From Sphaeroforma sirkka (lineage: Eukaryota > Opisthokonta > Ichthyosporea > Ichthyophonida): a stretch of DNA of 25,000 bases. The stretch covers positions 1 to 25,000 of the forward strand of contig LUCW03001012.1 of assembly GCA_001586965.3 (NCBI GenBank), in the 5' to 3' direction. The translations under genes and the position numbers were made by a program. Below are positions 9,187 through 25,000 of the stretch, piece after piece (the first letter of the stretch is position 1; every line of letters starts with the position of its first letter). The notes beneath the pieces were generated by a model, which was not told the origin of the DNA, ran no database searches, and saw only the letters and a list, made by a program, of their open reading frames with translations.

Positions 9187-12100
9187 TGGTGGGACATTGG
9201 TCACAAAAGTATGCTTTGCTTCACAACTCTATTGTTTTACCGTGTGTAGGGATCATTTTCTGGCTTGGTATAAGAAGCGTATGTGAAGTTTCAACGAACT
9301 TGCGTGGTATTGTATTAAATGGAACACTATATCCTGTCATTATGTTCCTTCCTCCAACTCCAGCTGCTGCCGCTATCGCTCAGCAATTGATGAAGAATGA
9401 GCACTCGAAGGAGGTATGCCCGGTGTTCTTCAAGGTGTAATTCTAAGGTTAGAACACGTAGGTCGTCGCGTAATTGATTTTGCTGGTTGTCGATATGCCA
9501 TCTCTTCGAAATGGAGATATGTAGTGTTGCTTATAAAGCCCTGGTATATATATATAGGTGCAACTTATAATATGAGGGCTCTAGTATTGTTCTTACATAT
9601 ATGAAAATTATTTTTAACTGGTTAAAAAAATTGCGAGTATGGTCTTGAGTTAGTGTTCGTTTTGACATATATGGCATGCAATCTCATATACCTTGCATGA
9701 AACCTTCTCTGTTGTAGCAAATGGCGAACATCCTCAGCTACCTTGACGCAATATACACCGACGAATCACAACCGGAGATGTGGACGTCCGGAGATCGAGA
9801 CGCACAGGGCACCGTTCGACCCGCATTGCTGAGGCGAGTCACTGTCCAAGTTCTATTCATATTGGGCGAAAAGTACGATAAGAATGCATGGGGTATATTT
9901 ATGTGGATGGTTTCTGTATACTAATTCCCGGCCCATGTTATTCTCCTCGCTTGCAGTTCTACGATGGCACAGGCGGCGAGTAACCCCGATGTAGCCAAGT
10001 ACTACTACAACATGAACATCTTCGGCGAGTGGCACTACATCAACCAGAAGTATGATCCCGAGGGCCTTGACACCGAGGATACGGGTTGCAACACGGTATG
10101 TTGTTAGTTCTGTTATGATCAGCACTTGTTAATTGCAGTGAGTTGCTCTGGCCGAATTACTGCCTTGCGCTTGATACAATAGAGCCAGTGCTCTCACTTT
10201 GGCATCGCTCTTCAATTTGCTGATCCTGTGTTCAACATGCGTACTTATTGTATCAACTGGTAAACGTTTACACAATGCAACATAAATACATGACATAACT
10301 ATATGGGGTCATCTCATTCGAGGTGATCAAAGCAGTACTATAGAATGGGTAGTATAGCTCAATTGAAAGGTAACCACACTTTTCCCACTCACCATAGGCA
10401 ACGCAAGTGAACGCCAAAACACAATTCGAAGACATCGCTGCTGATGTGATGTCCGACTACAATGGGCGCCAGACAGCGCGCTGGTATACGCACTTTGGCA
10501 CCATCATGTTGATCCATATAATCGGTGACGTACACCAGGTATGAGCTAAGTTACTGTGGACTTATATTGTACATAGGTATTATTTGTACTATGTGTATGT
10601 GACTTGTGCAGCAAACACGACCATTGATACCAGTACGCCGAAACGACCTCAGCACAAGTTTTCATATGTGTGAATATAGGATGGTTCTAGTACGCTGTGT
10701 ACTTTTTGACCACAAACAAGCCGACACCAGTATATAAACCAACTGTACCCCAATTCAAAGTCTGCATACATGGACATACTGTATGTACGTATACAATCAT
10801 ACTAACCATCCTCTCTCTCTGTATGTGTGTGTCCTTTCACAGCCATACCATGCAGTTGGTCGTTGCATGATGTGGGAAGGAGAGCTCGATCAGGATCTGG
10901 GTGGCAACCGCTGGACCTTTACTATGCCTGACGGCAGCTCCACTAACATGCACACCTTCTGGGATGCCGGTCAATTCTTCTGGGACTATCCCGCTCAAGG
11001 TAAGCTTGTGCTCTAGTATTCGGATGCTACATGGGAGAAACGCGTTTCTATACATCATGCAGTATCCGTATGGCAACAATAAGCGGTTCCGGTCAAGTGC
11101 GTCATACCTTTCGCATGAACGTTTTGGAAATCAGTCCGCCAACCGGGCACAACCTTGTATGAACGCACAGTACGTTATGGCTAATGCAAACGCGTCCTTC
11201 TATCCGTTTACGCCACACAGCCGAGCTGGAGGCTACAGATCCCACATATGAGAAGTTTGCGGCTGAGCTTATTACCAAGTACCCCGTTGACACACTAGCT
11301 GCCGAAGGTTATGACACCAACTTCACAAGAGTATGTCTGTCTGTGTGCTCTAGAATTGCTTAGGCCGAGGTTTGGCGATCATTGAGTGCGTAAGTTGTGT
11401 GCAAGTGTTGACAAGGATGTCTGTCCTTGTAGAATAAAATCAAACGTTCTGAAATGTATTTGTATACACACATTTTATACTGATTATGTTGTAAATATAG
11501 TGAATGAAATATATATCTTGGAAATGTATGAAATGTGTTGTATTAATATTGCTTAGCTGTGATATAAACATTGAAAATGTTTAAAAATATATTGTAAATA
11601 ATGAAACGGTCATATCACATGATAGTTGGCTATATCTATCCCCATTAGTCTATATTACTGTCTCCAACGACATATGCACAGCAGAATAGCTCTAACAACA
11701 TATGAATAAGCGACCAATCATCTCATTCTAATGTGCCTTTCGCACCTTCTTTGATGCGTATAACCAGGATGGAGACATGACCCAGATGTCCGAAATGATG
11801 ACCCAGTGGTTGCTTGAAAGTAAAACCATTGCTGAGCAGTCCTATGAGCAGGCTCCTGTTCTAGATGGCCCCATTAATCCGGTATGTGCGAGGGAGTATA
11901 GTACACATTTACGTACTTTACCAGTGATTATAGTACACATTTACGTACTTCCTCAGTGAGTATAGCACATATTTACGTACTTTACCAGTGAGTATAGTAC
12001 ACATTCCGTACTTTCCCAGGGAGTACCGTACACATCCCCTAACACAACGTGCTTGTACTGTCCCATAACGTACAGGAATACATCAACGCGTCGCACATTA

Positions 12101-13864
12101 TCTCAGAGAAGCGAGTCACCATCGCAGGACACCGCATGGCCGCCTTCTTCGACGGACTTCTGGCCAATACAGAGTACCCCAAATACGAAGCCAAAACAAC
12201 TGACACGGAGGAGCAAGAGTTCACCAACCTTAACATCCACGTCAAGCTGTCCCAGGAGTGCAACGACATGGCAACGGTGTGTCTTCATTCAGTGACGGCT
12301 GCGATGTACGCTTAGGCGTCTGTGTTGCATGTTGTAGGTGGGGTGGATACCATACCTTTAGGAGATGATAGGCATATTGCACATAGGCGTTTGTGTTCTA
12401 GTACAATAGTGGCTAGATGTGATATTCGGCTCATCTGTTACTGCTACTGTATCATTAACCAATCTCTCTCAGCAATACAGCCAAGACTATATCACCATTC
12501 AATCTCTCTCAGCAATACAACCAAGACTATATCACCATCCAATCTCACTCAGCTATACAACCGAGACTATATCACCATCCAATCTCTCTCGACAATACAA
12601 CCAAAACTATGTCACCATCTTATCTCTCTCGGCTCACCTGTTACTGCAACTATCATCATCCAATCTCCCTCAGAAATACAACCAAGGCGCCACAGATGTA
12701 TTGGGCGCTGGTAACAACACCGTGGACTTTGTCAGTGGTCTGAACGAGCCCCATCTCACGCTGTACCTGACAGACTTCCAAAACAGTCACATCAAGGACT
12801 TGGCCGCTGCAATCAACAACTTTGGTAAGCCATACAAGCTACACATATTCCCATACAAGCTACACGTATTCCCATACAAGCTACACGTATCTTCATACAA
12901 GCTACACGTATCCCCATAGAAGCTACACGTGTCTCCATACAAGCTACACGTATCTCCATACAAGCTACACGTATCTCCATACAAGCTACACGTATCTCCA
13001 TACAAGCTACACATATCTCCATACAAGCTACACGTATCTCAACAAGACCTCTAAACCTTTGCGCTTAGAACACACTCAACGCTCACAGGACATACACACA
13101 TAACATGAGCACGAGCACGCGCGAACGATCACCCTTACCTGTTACGAATAGTTATTTACATCGTCGCATGCCTGTACACACGCCCATCGGACGACACGAA
13201 TTGGCCTCTACAGTGTGGGCGGAGGACTGTGAGGTTGTACTGGACCACGGTACTAACACAGGCACCGGCTATGCATTTTGGGACCCAAATGAGATGCAGC
13301 CCGCCTGTCTGCGCAAAATGGCTGATGCGATCATGGAAGTAACCAAGGCATACATCGTGACACCAACGGTAGGTACCTGGGCAATATATAACCCGGACAT
13401 GACACGGGGACTCGTTATTTATATATATTATATTAATTTATCATGTATGATATAGTGCGATATATAGTTATATGTTTTAGTGTATAATTGAATAGCATGT
13501 TGATGTTATAAATAATATAATATATATTCTGAAATGCAATTATATATTATTTATTGTATTGTATATAATTTGAATATCATATATTTGATGTCTTAAGTGC
13601 AATGCAGTGGCATGGCACTGACCAACAGTGCTCAGGCCGTAAATTCAAACGTATTCTGATACCGAACTTCCAACCAACAGGAGGAAGGACTCCCAACATG
13701 GATTGCCGACCTTCCCGAGCCAGAGCGAACGGAAAAGACCAACGCGTATTGGAATTTCGGATCACCTAACGTTGGAAGCCAATTCCAACCACATGTGACG
13801 TACGCTGCCGTGGCCTACGGAGGCGACACAAGGTAAGCTGTCATGAGCTCAAATATCACTCAAT

Positions 13865-13913
<49 letters not shown>

Positions 13914-14640
13914 TATATGAGAAGCAGATTTTGCCCTTCCTTGAGGTACATTGGGGTATTCACATCAATCCTCCCCACCCCCTCCCCATCCGCCTCACAG
14001 CAAGTTTGATGAAGTGGCTGAAGTAGCTGGCACTGCTGCCGGCTCGGCCGTGTGCACGTACATCGTATCAGAGATCGCCCTAGGACAAACCGGGTTGTCA
14101 GGTACCGTGCTTACGGGTTTGGACATAGCCTCAACCACTAATGTTGGGGGAGCACCCGCTGAGGCTGAGGCGTCCACTGCGGGTGAAAGCGGAGACGACT
14201 CCAGCTCAGGCACCAGCGCCGGGGTTATTGCCGGATGTGTTATCGGTATGTCTTCGATTCTTTTTTTTGTGTATGTATGAATGTTTGTGTGTATGTATGT
14301 GTGTATTATGTATATGTATTATCGTTTCTATGTGTAAGTGGTCTGTACGTTCTTTTCCAATCGGGAGAGGTAGTAGGCATATGCGCCTTTCCGCCTGTGT
14401 ATTTGTATGTGTGTGTACTCTACTACTTGAACGTCCCGTGTGCATGCCGTCATACAGACTCCTGTGGGCCGGCACAACACCCTCAAGTGCCCGTCCCTCA
14501 CTTTCAACGTTTACCAATGCGTTTCGTCTACAGGTGGGTTGGTTGTCGGTGCACTCATTGGCGGCGTGGCTGTGAAGATGATGTCCAAGGGTAAAAAGTC
14601 GGACGGTCCAACCGAGGAGTCTACCACCAATTTGTCCTAA
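9130..14640 (+). CDS. Membrane-anchored S1/P1 nuclease fused to a 2H phosphoesterase-like domain (14 exons)
   Basis: Exons: 9130-9208, 9364-9413, 9718-9779 (donor uncertain; 9785 or 9872 also keep phase), 9957-10095, 10398-10538, 10843-10999, 11221-11330, 11768-11881, 12076-12276, 12674-12824, 13214-13368, 13681-13832, 14001-14245 and 14534-14640. All phases agree and give 620 residues plus TAA. Order: signal peptide (1-19), S1/P1 zinc nuclease (20-~315), 2H-like domain (~336-541), Ser/Thr/Gly-rich stalk, transmembrane helix (~578-600), basic tail. S1/P1 enzymes cut single-stranded nucleic acids to 5'-nucleotides and can have 3'-nucleotidase activity. 2H proteins open cyclic phosphates or ligate RNA ends. 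The predicted topology puts both domains outside the cell or in a lumen. Introns are mostly 130-400 bp and several are minisatellite-filled. The gene stands alone and converges on the minus-strand gene ending at 15979. A similar membrane-anchored S1/P1 ectoenzyme is known in trypanosomatids (3'-nucleotidase/nuclease). I know of no precedent for the 2H fusion. Confidence 0.88.
9187..12168 (+). other. S1/P1 nuclease domain (residues 20-~315, genomic span with introns)
   Basis: All nine zinc ligands of the P1 family can be placed: W20 and H25 (WWDIGH), D75 (SNPD, in place of WAD), H90 (EWHYIN), H150 and D154 (IHIIGD), H160 (HQPYH), H194 and D198 (NMHTFWD). The spacings 75-90 (15), 150-154 (4), 154-160 (6) and 194-198 (4) equal those of P1 nuclease. 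DLGGN at 175-179 is the usual DxGGN. Later helices carry W-L-L-E-S-K and the RVTIAGHRMA segment typical of the C-terminal end. H25 to D75 is 50 residues against 39 in P1, partly depending on the uncertain donor of exon 3. The metal set is intact, so an active enzyme is expected. Confidence 0.9.
11896..12030 (+). repeat. 32-bp tandem repeat filling the intron between nuclease exons 8 and 9
   Basis: Units start at 11896, 11928, 11960, 11992 and about 12023 (GTATAGTACACATTTACGTA then CTTTACCAGTGA). Each unit ends in a pyrimidine-rich CAG or CCAG, so 3' splice-like sites recur before the chosen acceptor at 12075. Confidence 0.9.
12461..12673 (+). repeat. 40-bp tandem repeat carrying copies of the exon-10 acceptor
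   Basis: Units begin AATCTCTCTC at 12461, 12501, 12541, 12581, 12621 (TATCTC) and 12662. They hold a pyrimidine tract, CAG, then CAATACAACCAAGAC. The final unit has CCCTCAG then AAATACAACCAAGGC, which is the real start of exon 12674. Decoy acceptors precede 12473, 12513 and 12553; the copy at 12581 has AG changed to GA. Confidence 0.92.
12831..13040 (+). repeat. 21-bp minisatellite after the exon-10 donor, about 10 copies
   Basis: The unit is CATACAAGCTACACGTATCTC. It starts six bases after the donor GTAAGC at 12825. Because 21 is a multiple of three, several frames stay open on both strands; these are repeat artefacts, not genes. Confidence 0.92.
13867..13917 (+). repeat. CA/TA microsatellite in nuclease intron
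   Basis: CACACA tract followed by about 18 TA pairs, between exons 13681-13832 and 14001-14245. Confidence 0.9.
14113..14640 (+). other. Stalk, transmembrane helix and cytosolic tail of the nuclease-2H protein
   Basis: Residues ~545-577 are rich in A, E, G, S, D and T (for example GESGDDSSSGTS), a typical exposed juxtamembrane linker. Residues ~578-600 form one hydrophobic segment, split by the 14246-14533 intron, with many glycines at i, i+4 (GVIAGCVIGG, VVGALIGGVAV), a glycine-zipper pattern. The tail that follows (KMMSKGKKSDGP...) starts strongly basic and ends at TAA. With the signal peptide this gives type I topology. Confidence 0.75.
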
Positions 14641-14902
14641 GTCCTAAGTCATAAATCCTAGGTGCATAGCTCAGGTGCAGTTCCAGTCTTAAGTGAACCA
14701 GTTGACGTTATGTACACCATATGAAGAAGGCGCAGTCCAGTAGCGCAACAGCCCACCGCAATGCGGCAATCTCCACAGCCAATGGCACGGGAGTACTAAG
14801 AGACTAACGGGTGTAGAAGAAGAGACTATCGGGTGTACAAGAAGAGACTAACAACCACCACCATAGCCAATGCACGAGTCAGGGCGATGGGCCCCACTTA
14901 CT

Positions 14903-15487
14903 TAATATAAAGACCGGTTATATCTATGTCATGAATAAAGACCAGTTTTATCTACATATTATAAATAAAGACCAGATCTATCTACATATCATGAATAAAG
15001 GACCAGTTCTATCTACATATCAGGAATAAAGACCAGTTCTATCTACATATTATGGATCAAGACCAGTTCTATCTACCTATCATAAATAAAGACCAGATTC
15101 AAATACATATCATGAATAAAGACCAGTTCTATCTACATATCATACATAAAGACCAGTTATATCTACACATCATGAATAAAGACCAGTTCTATCTACGTAT
15201 TATGAATAAAGACCAGTTCTATCTACATATTATGGATCAAGACCAGTTCTATCTACCTATCATAAATAAAGACCAGTTCTATCTACATGTCATGAACAAA
15301 GACCAGTTCTATCTACATAATATGAATAAAGACAAGTTCGATCTACATATCATGAATAAAGACCAGTTCTATCTACATATCATGAATAAAGACCAGTTCT
15401 ATCTACATTTTATGAATAAAGACCAGTTCTATCTACATATCCTAAATAAAGACCAGTTCTATCTACATATCCAAATAAAGACCAGCT
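14903..15487 (+). repeat. 30-bp minisatellite with an AATAAA hexamer in most units, about 19 copies
   Basis: The unit is ATGAATAAAGACCAGTTCTA then TCTACATATC. It lies 263 bp after the stop of the nuclease-2H gene and on the same strand. The first full hexamer is at 14934-14939. The period is a multiple of three, so 15052-15537 stays open as a 10-residue repeat peptide; I treat that frame as a by-product. Confidence 0.92.
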
Positions 15488-15978
15488 CTAGCTGTGTATT
15501 AAACGCTGTCGCATTGCAATCCCAGGTTCAGTGTTGAACATCGGCTGACTGAGGTGTAGGCAGACACCTACCACTGGCTGTGTGTCCCTGGGCAATGCTC
15601 AAAAGGGCGAGCACACGCAGCTCAACGGTTTTACTATTAATCACCAAGCTTTATGATTCCGTGGCACACACAGCGGCTTCATGCATGCGGCCAGCGTTCT
15701 ATGTAGAGGTTACATATAGTGTATATGTGGGATGTACATACTTTGATAACTACATATATGCATATATCAACGGGATGTTTGCGCCCATATCTATCAGTAC
15801 AATCACACTATCATCTTTGTGAGTCGTGTCAGTTGTCAACGGGATGTGTACGCGTTCATTTACTACCGTGGTCACACCCCCATATTAATACCGTACTCTC
15901 ACTGCCTTCTATGTACTAGTACTAAAACTACCACATCAGTACCATGCTCCCACTGCCATATATATACTCGTGCTCACA
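15488..15978 (+). other. Convergent intergenic stretch, nothing recognised
   Basis: Lies between the AATAAA array and the stop of the minus-strand gene. It has loose repeats of CACTGCCNTNTATATACT-like text near 15890-15980 but no gene. The minus-strand gene has AATAAA at 15990-15985, inside its last codons. Confidence 0.45.
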
Positions 15979-24422
<8,444 letters not shown>

Positions 24423-24424
24423 CT

Positions 24425-24432
24425 TTTATACT
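24425..24432 (-). promoter_or_regulatory. TATAAAAG abutting the first ATG of the minus-strand gene
   Basis: The minus strand reads TATAAAAG two bases before ATG 24422. If this is a real TATA box, transcription would start about 30 bases inside the proposed exon 1. Translation would then begin at the next ATG, 22739, giving MAGRHAFHTSANRRK, itself a good mitochondrial presequence. It may equally be chance in AT-rich DNA. Confidence 0.3.
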
Positions 24433-25000
24433 ACCGACTACGGGTAACTATGTATGTCCGATCTATAGTGTATACATACACTTTGTGTTCTGTAAGATTG
24501 TTTTAACACAACAAGGCTATGTATCATGCTACGACAGATTAAGTCTAGATACATGTTTACTGATTCATGTTATAAATACGTGTGGAAATATCTGTTATAA
24601 TATGCATCCTGTCCTAACAATGTCCTATGCATGGAATGCGGACAAACGTGGATCGTGACGTCAGCAGTGAGTCAGCCCTTTATCCCAGAGCCTGAGGTGA
24701 CTGCCCTGTCTCCAGCCCTCCACTGTCCGACTACAAATCAGCAGGAGGACATTGCCTAGTGTCTATCGGTGATTGAGGGAGCCACCCGGATGGTACTAAC
24801 TCCTAACTCTTTGCGGTGGACTTGCTCGCGGTGCACTACCGTGACTCTGAGCCCGAGAGCGGGTGGGAGATGCCCGCCCAAACTACTAGAGGAGCACAGT
24901 TCTAAATATAGAATTGATTGGAAATACGATAAACAAAGACGCCTACACTCCACAGGCTACGCCCTGCAGGCTACAGCCCTAGTACACTACGGCCTATGAC
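24433..25000 (+). other. Region upstream of the minus-strand gene, no gene supported
   Basis: Less repetitive, and GC-richer after 24640. A frame on + at 24769-24999 and one on - at 24756-24953 overlap each other and resemble nothing known to me. A short GC-rich fold could form around 24850-24880 (GCCCGAGAGCGGG). It may hold the promoter of the minus-strand gene or the start of a gene beyond the edge. Confidence 0.4.

Larger units (their letters stand above)
12229..14112 (+). other. 2H phosphoesterase-like domain (residues ~336-541, genomic span with introns)
   Basis: The domain opens with LNIHVKLSQEC, then PHLTLYLTDF (H378-L-T) and, 113 residues later, QPHVTYAAV (H491-V-T). Two H-h-T-h motifs, each ending a strand and followed by hydrophobic residues, define the 2H superfamily (LigT, cyclic phosphodiesterases, AKAP7, Usb1), and the spacing is in range. 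The stretch CTYIVSEIALGQTGLSGTVL after the second motif fits the last strand pair of that fold. It is coded by five exons (end of 12076-12276, 12674-12824, 13214-13368, 13681-13832, 14001-14245). The assignment rests on motifs only. The substrate is unknown; cyclic nucleotides or RNA ends are the family norm. Confidence 0.65.

Noticed and set aside
12787..13026. Frames with repeated MYGDTCSLYG or SYTYLHT peptides
   Set aside because: Produced by the 21-bp intronic repeat, whose period is a multiple of three; they sit inside an intron of the nuclease gene with correct splice sites on both sides.
24756..24999. Overlapping + and - frames near the right edge
   Set aside because: They are mutual shadows with no start context, splice sites or recognisable motif.

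Overview
This window is nuclear DNA from a eukaryote with many introns. Every recognisable coding stretch is broken into short exons bounded by GT donors and AG acceptors. The introns and intergenic spaces are loaded with minisatellites and microsatellites. There are no bacterial-style operons, Shine-Dalgarno sites, tRNAs or rRNAs that I can see. A unicellular relative of animals and fungi, such as an ichthyosporean, or another protist would fit the intron style and protein families. That placement is inference; the sequence does not prove it.

Three genes can be reconstructed by joining exons whose reading phases agree. (1) Left, + strand, 282-5369: the 3' part of a mitochondrial carrier of the SLC25A34/35 and yeast OAC1 type. 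Its first exons lie off the left edge, and a 2.7 kb array of ~50 bp repeats fills one intron. (2) Centre, + strand, 9130-14640: a 14-exon gene, complete from signal peptide to stop, with a TATA box upstream. It encodes about 620 residues. An S1/P1-type zinc nuclease domain with all nine metal ligands is followed by a domain carrying the two H-h-T-h motifs of the 2H phosphoesterases. A Ser/Thr/Gly-rich stalk, one transmembrane helix and a short basic tail complete it. This is the most interesting object here: an apparent membrane-anchored ectoenzyme joining a nuclease/3'-nucleotidase fold to a cyclic-phosphodiesterase-like fold. (3) Right, - strand, 24422-15979: a gene convergent with (2), whose N terminus looks mitochondrial. 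Its last four exons join cleanly in phase 0. I do not recognise the family.

Between 5.7 and 9.06 kb lies AT-rich intergenic DNA with old diverged repeats and no convincing gene. Between 14.64 and 15.98 kb, in the convergent intergenic space, a 30-bp minisatellite repeats the AATAAA hexamer. From 16.35 to 24.1 kb the introns of gene (3) hold CATA, TA, 23-bp, 41-bp and 39-bp arrays.

A second theme is that several tandem repeats overlap splice junctions: the acceptor of carrier exon 282, the acceptor of nuclease exon 12674, and the acceptor of the last exon of the minus-strand gene. Splice sites are therefore physically multiplied, giving decoy sites. At least one of them, at 12473, would extend an exon in frame.
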